From Epinephelus fuscoguttatus (lineage: Eukaryota > Chordata > Actinopteri > Perciformes > Serranidae), in NCBI RefSeq assembly GCF_011397635.1, contig NC_064755.1:37802059-37866058 (forward strand): a stretch of 64,000 bases of DNA, in the 5' to 3' direction. How positions within the stretch are numbered: the first letter of the stretch is position 1; each line of letters opens with the position of its first letter. This document shows, in pieces, positions 48,164-64,000 of this stretch. The notes beneath the pieces were generated by a model, which was given only the letters and a program-made list of their open reading frames with translations, made no database searches and was not told the origin of the DNA. Made by a program: the position numbers and the translations under genes.

Positions 48164-48357
48164 TTTAAACTCATTGCATGTCAAAATGTAGGTCAGCCAC
48201 ATGGACATCATATCGTCTTTCTTGGGGGGAAATCGCTGCGGTAAAATGCATTTGGCCGAGTTCAGCTCTTCTTTTGAAAGTCACTGCATCACAAGTGAAA
48301 TCATGGCAACTACATATTCAGTAATCTCAAAGCCACAAAATACCTTTGCCTGTTCAT
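48164..48357. repeat. tandem duplicate, left copy
   Basis: This 194-bp unit starts tttaaactcattg and ends ctttgcctgttcat. It matches 49545-49745 in the same orientation along its length with roughly a quarter of positions changed. It lies downstream of the mrps35 poly(A) signal. Confidence 0.75.
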
Positions 48358-48361
48358 TTAA

Positions 48362-49546
48362 AGGGACAGTTCACCCCCAAATCAAAAATACATATTCTTC
48401 CTCTCACCTGTAGTGCTATTTGTCAGTCTAGATTTTTTTGGTGTGAGTTACCAAGTGTGGGAGATATTGGCCGTACAGATTTCTGCCTTCTTTCAAATAT
48501 GATGGAACTAGATGGCACTCAAGCTTGTTTCGGCGAATGTTGGGCCGTTTTCAGGCCAGCTGCGAGCGTTTAGACACACAGAGCCGGATTGGAGCCCAGT
48601 TTTCCACCTCGTAGGGCAGACATATTAGCAGAACCTTTTTGGCTGTTGATGATGTTGTACATGCGACCCACTGGCGGTGGACTAACAGGAAACAGCTGAT
48701 AGCAGGAATGAGCAACTAGTAGGAAGAGGGAAAGGCAAACCTGAAAGACACTGTAAAGATGAGCAACTAGGGAGACAAGGAATTGCACACCCTCCTTGCC
48801 CTCGCGAACGAAGAGGCCATTAACCGGCAAATGACGGTGAAGGACAGGCCAACTTGAGAGAATCACTGAAGGACTGACCAGCCGCGGCTTCCCTCGGAGT
48901 ACGTCACTGTTTACGTCACAGCCACAGCTACACGTTTTGTTACTTGCTCACGCCCCCCATTGCCCCAAAAAAGGCACATTGTGTATGAACAAAAGTAGGC
49001 AGGCGGCATTTTGCTGCACTCCCCGATTTTGTTTTTATACTGCCAATGCTGAACCAAGACTGATTTGGTGCAAATTTGTACAATTCCTTTGTAAAAAGGG
49101 CTCATATCACCGTGCAGAAGGAAGCATGCATCGACTGCTAGCTAACGTTACAGCTCAACCAAGGGGAACACCATTAATATTTACATCTCGCGCTTACACG
49201 AGCACAAGCCTCTGGTCCATGAGTAGATGCACGCTTCCTTCTGTGCTGTGATACGCTCGGTGGGTGTAGATCAATAAAAAGAAAAAAGTTGCTAAATGAA
49301 ACTGCTCACAACAAGATCTGTGGATTATCTTGTGTAATCGGGTCATGATTTCTAGAAAGAGACATTAATGTTGAGTTTTTTAAAAGTAATTTCGTGGTCA
49401 TGGAGAGCCGTCTACTTCCATTACATTCAAGAGAAGGTAGACATCTCTATGGCCGATATCTCCCACACCAAAACAATCAAGACTGGTAAACTGTACTACA
49501 GGTAAAAGGAAAAATGTGTGTTTATGTTTTCAGGTGAACTGTCCCT
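48362..49546. mobile_element. TTAA-flanked DNA element
   Basis: The ends agggacagttcacc and ggtgaactgtccct are inverted repeats flanked by TTAA (48358-48361 and 49547-49550). Further inverted motifs (ggtgtgag..gggagatat / atatctccc..acacc) lie inside both ends. No transposase remains. It sits between the two halves of a tandem duplication. Confidence 0.8.
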
Positions 49547-49745
49547 TTAAACTCATTGTATATCAACATTTTGGTCAGCTAAATAGACATCATGTTGTCT
49601 TTCTTCAGATAAATTGCAGTGCCCAAATGCATGAGCCTAATTTGGCTCTTCTGTTGAGTCATTGCTTCACAAGTGAAACCAAAATCATGGTAACTACATG
49701 TTTGGTGATCTTATCTAAGCCACAAAATACCTTTGCTTGTTCACT
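49545..49745. repeat. tandem duplicate, right copy
   Basis: It starts tttaaactcattg and ends ctttgcttgttcac, matching 48164-48357. The TTAA of its first bases coincides with the target site of the element between the copies. Confidence 0.75.
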
Positions 49746-49988
49746 TTCAATGTACAGAATTGTAACCTCAATGCAGCAGTTGACAGTAACCATATTTTCA
49801 TCTCTATTTCCTCAAAGTAAAGCCATAGCTGTGTCCTTGCTATTAAAATAATTCAGTATTATTTTACAAAAATATAACTAGAAATGTATGTCAGATGTCT
49901 GTCTTCATCCTGGATTCCCTCATTATAAACTTTGCTGTAAACAAAAAAGAAAAGTCAGTTCCAGCCTCTTTTTTTCTTGACCCTACTT

Positions 49989-56180
<6,192 letters not shown>

Positions 56181-56523
56181 CGCGCGTGATGGAAATCAGA
56201 CCATGTTAAATTACAATCTGGGCAAAGCATCGACATATCTGTGGGGCTGATTGCTTGGAGGTGACAGGCATGAAGTGGAGCAAGTGGTCTGGTTTTACTG
56301 GTGCCAGTCTCTCTTCAGGTGTGTCACAGCTACGCACCTGGAGGAGGAGGAGACCGGTGTTGCGCGTAAAGCTCAGCCACGGCAACAGATCAGGCTGTCT
56401 CTCTGACAGAAAGGCACCAACTACTGTAGGATGTTTAATAATTAGTCAAATTTTATGTCTATAACAAACAGCACAACAAATCTGCCTCATATCATACAAA
56501 TGTAGGACTATCATAGGATTATA

Positions 56524-57483
56524 CATGGGTGGGACACAAAACGGTAACACCTTTAGTAGGCTATAATAAAGTCAAATATCTCTCAGAATATAATCTCCTT
56601 CTGAAGTTGATCATATCACACAATCGTCCTCAGCAGGTGGAAGTGACCTGTCATGAAAACTTTCCATTTTTATTTTATTCTGAGCACTTAAAAGGATAGT
56701 GCACCCTAAAATGCAAATTCAGCCATTATCTACTCACCCATATGCCGATGGAGGCTCAGGTGAAGTTTTAGAGTCCTCACATCACTTGCGGAGATCCCAG
56801 GGGAGAGTGGGTAGCAGCACAACTCCACCTAATGGAGGCTGACAGCACCACAGATTCAAACGTCCAAAAACACATAACTGAAACCACAAAATATCTCCAT
56901 ACTGCTCGTCCGTAGTGATCCAAGTGTCCTGAAGCCCCGACATAAAAAGTTGTTTGGAAAAACGTCATTTGAACTCTGTTTTTAGCCTCATTGTAGCCTG
57001 TAGCTCTTTCCAAACAACTTTTTATGTCGGGGCTTCAGGACACTTGGATCACTACGGACGAGCAGTATGGAGATATTTTGTGGTTTCAGTTATGTGTTTT
57101 TGGACGTTTGAATCTGGGACGCCGTCAGCCTCCATTAGGTGGAGTTGTGTTGCTACCCACTCTCCCCTGGGATCTCCGCATGTGTTGTGAGGACCCTGAA
57201 ACTTAACCAGAGCCTCCCTCGGCATATGGGTGAGTAGATATTGGCTGAATTTTCATTTTTGGGTGCACTATCCCTATAAGGACTTGTTTCCTTGTTGGCT
57301 TAACAACTGAGACTGGAAGTTCATTCTTGACTTGGAAAACATCAGTCGACAAAAAGACTAGCTTTTTAACATTTGTCATATTTTTCAAACACAATTTAAT
57401 TGTATAAGGTCAGGAATGAACTTCCAGATGTTTGACTTTATTATAGCCTACTAAAGGTGTTACTGTTTTGTGTTCCACCCCTG
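56524..57483. mobile_element. Tc1/mariner-type MITE containing a foldback
   Basis: The ends catgggtgggacacaaaacg and its partner tgttttgtgttccacccctg are inverted repeats of about 60 bp flanked by TA (56522-56523 and 57484-57485). The middle is occupied by the foldback element 56702-57276. Confidence 0.75.
56702..57276. repeat. foldback element, copy 2
   Basis: The arms 56702-56957 and 57008-57276 are near-perfect complements around a loop of about 50 bp. The left end is preceded by TTAA, the right end is ggtgcactatccc. Mirror-image open frames arise from it. Confidence 0.8.
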
Positions 57484-57631
57484 TATACCCTCCTGAGACC
57501 TGAACTTTTGTTAAGTATGCATTTTTAAAATTCCTAGCTATTTGCCTGTGGATATTCTCATTTATCCAGGTCATAGTTATCTCAAGGCAACTGAATCAAA
57601 TGCAACTGGACTTAGTTTTGTCTTAGAAGAC

Positions 57632-57662
57632 GTTTCACCTCTTATCCAAGAGGCTTCATCAG
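57632..57662 (-). ncRNA. hammerhead-ribozyme-like core (Penelope copy B, left arm)
   Basis: Identical in core to the other two copies: CUGAUGA, helix II CCUCUU/AAGAGG with GGAU loop, GAAAC. Confidence 0.5.
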
Positions 57663-57803
57663 TTCATACTTGTCTGACTAGGCTGGAACTAGTCTGACAA
57701 ACTGGTGTGGAAGCACCCAGGTATTTAACCTCTGAGGAGGTCTTCACAAGGCCAATGATGTCATTGGTTCGTTAGTGCTCCAATGCTGTGTCAGTGACAG
57801 TCG

Positions 57804-58085
57804 TTGAACCTCCTGGATGAGTGGTGTAGGAGAAAGTACACTCCTTTGAAGACAGCAGTGTGCACATTTTTGACAGATTTTTTGAAATTGGAAAAACCAT
57901 CTCTCAATAGAGGAGGAGGTCTGCGACACCACCTATCCCCCACCTATCATGCTGTCCTTTCATCCTTGCCCAGGAGATTTAACAGCTTAACCTCTAAAAA
58001 CAATGGTTGTTCACAAATGGCCTCATGTGACTCTAACGACTCCATCGACCACCGTTGCAGCAGGAGTTTCAACGACTGTCGTTGA
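57804..58085 (+). pseudogene. Penelope-like protein C-terminal fragment
   Basis: The frame contains KLEKPSLNRGGGLRHHLSPT and YHAVLSSLPRRFN. The GIY-YIG residues themselves and the reverse transcriptase are absent; only the conserved C-terminal region remains, and upstream residues look scrambled. Confidence 0.65.
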
Positions 58086-58213
58086 CACACCATTGGAGCA
58101 CTGACGAACCAGTGACATCATTGGCCTTGTGAAGACCTCCTCAGAGGCTAAATACCTGGGTGCTTCCACACCAGTTTGTCAGACTAGTTCCAGCCTAGTC
58201 AGACAAGCATGAA

Positions 58214-58244
58214 CTGATGAAGCCTCTTGGATAAGAGGTGAAAC
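58214..58244 (+). ncRNA. hammerhead-ribozyme-like core (Penelope copy C, right arm)
   Basis: CUGAUGA at 58214-58220, helix II across GCCUCUUGGAUAAGAGGU, GAAAC at 58240-58244. A GUCUUCUAAGAC hairpin follows, and a GUC occurs at 58265-58268; whether either forms helix III and the cleavage site is not settled. Confidence 0.5.
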
Positions 58245-58773
58245 GTCTTCTAAGACAAAACTAAGTCCAGTTGCGTTTGATTCAATTGCCTTGAGATTCC
58301 TAGCTATCTGGCAGCAGTATGACCTTATAAGTATAAAAAACTAAATATTGTCAATGATAATTAAGTCCCAGTGTCTTCAAACGAGATAACAATAAAGTCC
58401 CAATGTCCCCAAATGAGATGATAATTAAGTCCTAATGTAAAAGGAGTACTTCCTAATTAACAGCTTCTTATCTTGTTACTGTTGCTAACATTGGTCAAAT
58501 TGGTTGCCATGTCAAACTACAAACATTATCACTCATAAATAAACAAGATTAAACCATAAAATCTGATCGCATTTTGTCCACTTTTGTGTAGTGCTGTTGT
58601 GTTTTGTGCAGACCGACTTGGCAGAGATGGCTGCCATCTTGTTTTTACATGTATTAGTGTGCTGTGCTCTTGCTACCACTGGACGGCACAAAGTGTCCAC
58701 GAACGAAGACAACAAGTCTAAGTGAAGTAGAATGACATATAAGGTCATGTAAACCCAAAATGTGATGTCTTCA

Positions 58774-58885
58774 TTCAATTTTATTTATAAAGCCCAATAC
58801 AGTATATTCTTTGCTTTACAGTATATGACATCCCTCTGTCCTCGGACCGTCACAGTGGATAAGGAAGAACTCCCCAAATCACTCA
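58774..58885 (-). repeat. LINE 3' end
   Basis: The stretch tcaattttatttataaagcc and ggataaggaagaactcccca belong to a very common fish LINE 3' region. Confidence 0.5.
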
Positions 58886-60940
58886 CACTAACTAACTCAC
58901 ATACATCTGAAGGCAGGGGAGGGAGGAGGTGTGTAATGTTAACATCCTCAATGACTTGTCTCTCTTCTTTCTGGAAAAAGAGTTTTGGTGTTGTGAAATT
59001 AAAATACAGGAAGATGTTCCTGTAATTCTGTCCACTCCTGTGTGTGTGTGCATTTTGGGCATAACAAGGCAAGACCTCTAGACTGCTGACCCTCTGAAGC
59101 ATGTAGGACAAAGTCTCACTCTTTCATTAGGCCTGTGAATATTCCTGTCAATGGGTTTGGATGCAGGTATTACTGAACCACACAGTGAGTCACTGTAAAG
59201 TAATTCTCGCTCAGGAACCAGGCTGTAACTCTTCTCTCTGTGAAAAAACAGACAATCTGTTTCCAGCGAGGTCAGACACCTGAGAGTGGATTGCCATAAC
59301 TGGAACAATCTGACTGAATTCTTTCAATTGGGATTATCAGAATAAGCCTTCAGCTCCTTGGTTTGGGATTTGTTACACCTGTTAGGCTGTTTGTCTCACC
59401 TTTTGTGAGCCTGTCTCTCCGTCACCGTGCCACGTTCTCAGTTTGCACCTGGGAGCTGAAAGCACCTTTCTGAGTAAACAGCTTATGGAGTGAAGAGTGT
59501 GTAGGATATGATTTAAGGGTAAACTATTCTGTGGAAATAGATTCAAATAGAAATCATTCATACTCAAATGGACAGATATGCTTTTAATCAGAGTCCATAT
59601 TTTCGGTAGTTTGATTTTCTCTCATTTGTATGAACAAAAAATGTCTAAAAGATGACACATCCCACAAATATCAGTATAGTGACTTAGACTGAAGAGTAAA
59701 GACAGTGTAAACCTTACACCAAAACTCATTTGGTTTGGAACAAACATTGGTGGATTGTATATTATATTGAATTATACCAGCATGGCCTCAAAGAAAGAGT
59801 GTCATGAATGTTAAACTCAAGTAACCAGCCTGAGAATCAGCGCATCATCAACCCAGTCTAAAGTTTCATCATCAAAATTGCAAAGTTGATGTCGACAGGA
59901 AAAGAGTAGTAATGTCTCAGCACCACCAGATGGCAGTGTTCACCTCCATTAAACAGTAGCTGAGTCCCACTAACAGTTCACAATATGTACCATACACTTA
60001 GTGGGGTTTTTTTTTCACACATTAAAATTCAATTCAAAATATCAATATATTTTTGTGCTAACATAATAATATCAAACTCTGGAACAATACTGCCAATTAA
60101 ACATCACAAAGAGGGACTTTCTGACAGGCTTAGCTGAGACTGACAGAAACTGATTCACCAACTGTTCCATTAATGGTATCAATTAATCGTAACAGTCATT
60201 TATAAAGCTTTCTCCACTCTCTAAGGATTTGCTATTCATACCGGAATACCTTTAACTTTGTTCAAACGAAATGAGCAAACAAAAGACATCTCCTTAAGCT
60301 CTGGGATCTTGGGATTTCTTTACTATTTTTTTGACATTGTATAGTCTAACAATTTGACAAGATTAATCAACACATCAACTAATACTGAAAATAACTGTAA
60401 GTTGCAGTTCTGTATGCTTACCTTTTTGTTTTCTGACATCTTCTTGGAGCTGTAGTGCCTCCATCTGCAATCAGATTTAATGTCTTGCAGCTGGAAGCCT
60501 TCACTTCCTTTGTGTGCATTGCATTGTGGGACAATCAACAGCACACTCAACAATTGAGCAGATTCAGTATACATAATGAAATCTTGAAATATATTTACTT
60601 TTGTCACCTCTTAAAAAACCTGCTTACCATTAGTATGTAGCTAGTGTGAAATTAGGACAGCGCTAACATGATCCAATTTGATGACAAAACCCTGCAAAGT
60701 CTTAAACTGCGCCTACTTAGGGCAACAAAAAAGTTTATTTTGGGTGTGTCCGTGTGATGGACAACCAAGAAAGGACAGCAGAGGAAACACCCACACAGCA
60801 ATACAATATAAAGTGCACTGATGATAGTCAAGGACTTCAACATTTGCTGCTGTTTTAATCACTTTGTATTAATTTCTGCACTTTGAGCACCCCTCTTTTC
60901 GTGCATGGTTGTTCTAAATAAATTGACTTTTTTTTTTGCA
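58886..60940. other. intergenic, nothing recognised
   Basis: Between mansc4 and the TEAD gene I see no exon, RNA gene or named repeat here. Confidence 0.4.
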
Positions 60941-60956
60941 TTAAAAAAAAAATGGT

Positions 60957-61566
60957 TTGAGATTTAAAAAATGATTTCCGAGAAAAAAAACTCTCTCAAA
61001 AAACTTTTTTTTACTCTCAAATATTATTTTTTTGCTATCAGTGTGAAAACATTTTCTCTCAAAAAAATTGTTTCTCTCAAAACATTTTTCTTCTCTCTCT
61101 CAAAACCCAAGTCTTTGCTCTCTTCTATTGGCCAGTTTCAATCGAATTGACAGCTAAGTGAGGATCATCTTGGGAGTCGAATTCGACTGAATCATTCATC
61201 CACCATGGTCGATTCACCGGCATAGATGCGCTGCGTTATTTGGGAGCGGAGACTCCAATGTTTGGGTAAGATGATGACACAGATGATGAATGATTCAGTT
61301 GAATTCGACTCCCAAGACGATCCTCACCCAGCTGTCAATTCGATTCAGACTGGCCAATAGGAACGTGGCCCCGCCCATGACATTAAGTAAAATCCTGACA
61401 CGAGAGCAAAGACTTGGGTTTTGAGAGAGAGAAGAAAAATGTTTTGAGAGAAACAATTTTTTTGAGAGAAAATATTTTCACACTGATAGCAAAAAATAAT
61501 ATTTGAGAGTAAAAAAAGTTTTTGAGAGAGGTTTTTTTCTCAGAAATAATTTTTTAAATCTCAAAT
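60957..61566. repeat. long foldback with A/T-rich arms
   Basis: The arms 60957-61200 and 61284-61566 are complements: ctctctcaaaacccaagtct and its partner, and gggagtcgaattcgactgaa and its partner. The loop is about 80 bp. The TTTGAGAGA-type motif recurs many times within each arm and spills over to 61690. Confidence 0.8.
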
Positions 61567-62173
61567 TATTTTTTTTATATTCTATGACAAAATACTTTAT
61601 CTCAAAAATTTTGTTTGGCCAAATATTTTTTTTTTTTGCTGTCAGTGTGAAAACTTTTTCTCTCAAATATTTTTTTTCCTCTCATATCATTTATTTTCTC
61701 GCATGTAATAAAGACACAAATCTAACCCTGCCCATCATGTACATACTGTTATAAGTGTGCTACATATTGCAGTCAGTTGAACAGATGGCAAAAAAACTCA
61801 GCGACAGAGGAGTTATGTAAAACACTTGTATTTTCATCTGACACTTCAGGGCAAGTTATGGTTACAGTCAACCTCTGTAATCAGCTTACAGATCTAAATC
61901 TGGTTCAAGTTAGCAGTGTTATTATGTGCCTTTTGTTGTAGTCAGATCATTTTCAATCAAAAACAGTGAGACAATACGAGAAACATTTAACATTAAACAT
62001 CAAACAAAGTGAATACAATAGCTCTTTTAAATCATTTTAGCCTCTTTATCTTCGTAACTCTGTGTAGAGGAGATGGATGTGGCACTGTACATAATTACTC
62101 AAATAACACAAACGATTGGCACCAAAAACAGTGATATTTTATGGATGTGCAAAGGAGGGATTCTCAGTCTACT

Positions 62174-62179
62174 TTTATT
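62174..62179 (-). promoter_or_regulatory. tead4: candidate poly(A) signal of the TEAD gene
   Basis: Plus-strand TTTATT (AATAAA on the minus strand) lies about 480 nt downstream of the TEAD stop codon. TEAD mRNAs often have longer 3' UTRs, so a more distal site is possible. Confidence 0.35.
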
Positions 62180-62655
62180 ATCATCTCTTCCCATTGTATT
62201 TCATATTTAAGTCACTAGGTGGCACCCTGAGGCAGTCAAACTCCTCCTCAAACATCCCCTGCACATGCATGTGTGTAAAAGAATCTAAATCAAAAACAAG
62301 CACTAGTAAAATGAGATGAAAAACACCACCAATTACAACTTTCTCATGCAGGTCTTGTTGGCTAGGTTTGGCTCCTTTGGTATAGAGACCACAGCGCATC
62401 ATGGTCCTCTTCTTCTTCTTTTTTTTCCTTGCCACTTTTCACACAAAGGCTGTTTCAGCTTCCACAATCCCAAATCCACCTCTTCCTCAGCAGTAGTAGT
62501 GTTCCTGGGCATGCTGACAGAGCCAGCTTTTCTCTGGGCGTCTGACCGAGTTGTATGGTTTCAGCTTTAAGCTTACGGAGGAAGTAGTTCATTGTTTAGT
62601 GTTGTTGCTCACTGAGGTGCTACAATGGGTCTAGAGCAGGTGAGTTCCATCTGTG

Positions 62656-62769
62656 TCAGTCTTTGACTAGCCTGTAAATATGATGCTGTGCGCCGTGCTC
62701 ACTGGTGGACACCTCGAAGACGTAGGCTATGCACAGGAGGGTTTCCAGTGTGTCCCTGTTAGTCACCAC
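62656..62769 (-). CDS. tead4: TEAD-family transcription factor, last coding exon
   Basis: TEAD proteins bind DNA through an N-terminal TEA domain and recruit YAP/TAZ or VGLL through a C-terminal domain at the end of the Hippo pathway. This 114-nt exon gives the last 37 residues: [20 protein letters not shown] then [17 protein letters not shown] and TGA. That is the diagnostic C-terminus of TEADs, and includes the Tyr equivalent to human TEAD1 Y421 at the YAP interface. CIAYVFEVS is TEAD4-like, while the final KD rather than KE is TEAD1-like, so the paralogue is not certain; linkage to other 12p genes favours tead4. The acceptor is TTTGTCCACAG (plus-strand ctgtgg at 62770-62775). Earlier exons must lie beyond the right edge, as none is visible in 62776-64000. 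Confidence 0.85.
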   Translation of the reverse strand: MVTNRDTLETLLCIAYVFEVSTSEHGAQHHIYRLVKD

Positions 62770-63298
62770 CTGTGGACAAACACAGAGGGTCCTGATCAGT
62801 CAAACTGTGGGATTTAAAAACCAATTAAACCTTAGTTACTCATGTTTTTACTGCTAATATTCAATCTAGTAACATTTGTCCGGTTTGGAGAGAAATTTGC
62901 AATCGTTTGAAGAGCGGAGGAGCCTTTGACAATATACAATCAATTATAAAACTCTATTAAAATCCTTAAAAACTCAAGTGGGACCCACTGACAGTTTAAA
63001 AAATGAATACACTAAACAATCAATACTACTTTTCTATAGGTCTTGTCCAGAATTGACCTCCATCACAGAGGCAGTGGACGACATGATTGACCAATATCTG
63101 GTATCAATTAAAATCCTAATATTAGCACAACATGTTGGTTTGTATTAAGGTGATTTTTTAACTTATTTAAATTAGTTAATAAGCAGTTCACAGGACTACA
63201 CAAGAGAATATCGATACTTTTGATACTACATGTTTAAATCAACACTATCTCCATTAATTTTACATCCTATAGTATTAAAAGTACAGAAGCTATAAAAA

Positions 63299-64000
63299 AC
63301 AGGGACCGGCTGCACAAAACACCTTAAGATTTCTCCTTAAGTATGGCATTAGGGCTTAATTCCTCCTTAGCTGAGGGACTTTTACAGTTGCACAGAATCC
63401 CTTAAAAGATTTCCTAAATATTAACTCATTTACTGCATTGAAAGAGATTTAACAGCGAAGAAGTTTCCATGGAGACTGTTTGTTTGCTTGGACTCCGGCT
63501 CACGATGCCTGTTTTCGCCTCACAAAGTTGGCCAATATTTAGGTAGTGAAAAAATGGCAGAAGATAGGAAGACAGGGAAACCATATTGGTCAGAGGAGGA
63601 AAAGATTATACGTCTGGAGGAATACAATTATAGAAAGCACAAACTGCAAAGTAAATTCGATCCCCTTATGCCAGAAAAAGGAAAATGATTGCAGGAAGAA
63701 ACTGCAACGAAAATTAATTCAGTCAAATCTAAAGTGTCAAATCAGAAGCGTATCTATTTGGTTCTCCTGGTCGCAGAACACTCCTCTCAGAGTGTTTTTA
63801 TTTTCACCATAATCTCAGTCATGTTGCAGAGACAGAGTCAGAGGTACCTTAAGTGTTTTTTACCTTGCTTTGGTTGCTAAGATCTTTTGTGCAGTCTAGG
63901 GATTCCTTAAGTATAAGACCAAGACAAGGAGAAAAACCATAAAATCTTAAGTCAACATTTTAAGGAAATTTTTTAAGAAGACTCACGAGTGTTTTATGCA
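63299..64000. mobile_element. Harbinger-like element, cut by the window edge
   Basis: The left end ggctgcacaaaacaccttaa resembles the complement of the window's last bases (tgcataaaacactcgtg). The outer boundary on the right is not in view. A Myb/SANT-like pseudogene lies inside. Confidence 0.55.
63554..63760 (+). pseudogene. Myb/SANT-like DNA-binding gene fragment
   Basis: From ATG it reads MAEDRKTGKPYWSEEEKIIR then LEEYNYRKHKLQSKF, the first helices of the Myb/SANT-like domain of Harbinger partner proteins. An in-frame TGA at 63686 stops it; recognisable sequence (LQEETATKINSV) continues after it. Confidence 0.6.

Larger units (their letters stand above)
57542..58295 (+). mobile_element. 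Penelope-like retroelement with inverted arms
   Basis: A 12-bp target repeat ATTCCTAGCTAT flanks it (57530-57541 and 58296-58307). The arms (about 57580-57815 and 58050-58295) are inverted copies, with a 37-bp asymmetric extension at the left. In the middle (about 57840-58010, plus strand) is the last part of the element's protein, EKPSLNRGGGLRHHLSPTYH, typical of the GIY-YIG endonuclease end of Penelope-like elements. Heavily 5' truncated. Confidence 0.75.

Noticed and set aside
56777..57206. Similar proteins predicted on both strands
   Set aside because: They are mirror products of the foldback arms.
63488..63550. Upstream start of the Myb/SANT-like frame
   Set aside because: The residues before 63554 do not resemble the family; the ATG at 63554 begins the recognisable domain.

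Overview
The window looks like nuclear DNA of a teleost fish. It shows small, well-conserved vertebrate exons with GT-AG introns, very large introns, (CA)n, (TA)n and (CAT)n microsatellites, and a dense mix of fish-type transposons: Tc1/mariner, hAT, Harbinger-like elements with Myb/SANT genes, TTAA-flanked elements, L2/Rex1-like and RTE-like LINEs, tRNA-derived SINEs and a Penelope-like element. There are no bacterial-type operons, CRISPR arrays or phage genes. Most long open frames are chance frames in introns or repeats. The real genes are short exons, several of them too short to appear as open frames.

Four protein-coding loci can be supported. (1) The 5' part of a kcnq1-type voltage-gated potassium channel gene on the minus strand: exon 1 at 26853-27343 and exon 2 at 3822-3912, separated by a 22.9-kb transposon-rich intron; later exons lie off the left edge. 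(2) A complete mrps35 gene (mitoribosomal small-subunit protein mS35) on the plus strand: eight exons from 34453 to 47499 that join in frame to 332 residues. (3) A complete mansc4 gene on the minus strand: three exons from 56180 down to 49989, 390 residues, a type I membrane protein with a MANSC domain; it is tail-to-tail with mrps35. (4) The last coding exon of a TEAD transcription factor, most like TEAD4, on the minus strand at 62656-62769; its upstream exons lie off the right edge.

These genes do not form one pathway. Their common point is linkage: mrps35 and mansc4 are neighbours on human 12p11, TEAD4 is on 12p, and KCNQ1 and TEAD1 are on 11p15. The block therefore looks like part of the 11p15/12p paralogous region, and the kcnq1 copy may be a second (ohnologous) copy.

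The rest is layered mobile DNA. The clearest cases are a 1,627-bp Tc1 element with identical 270-bp inverted ends and a transposase broken only near one point (51224-52850); a Penelope-like insertion with 12-bp target duplications and hammerhead-ribozyme-like cores in both inverted arms (57542-58295); a SINE inside a hAT MITE, both with intact target duplications (29927-30913); a SINE inside a foldback inside another inverted-repeat element (41027-42148); a TTAA element inside a TTAA element (37573-39889); a TTAA element lying exactly at the junction of an old tandem duplication (48164-49745); and a perfect 61-bp palindrome (21352-21412). I found no convincing new gene system. The most interesting leads are the ribozyme-bearing Penelope copies, the gene linkage and the nested insertions.
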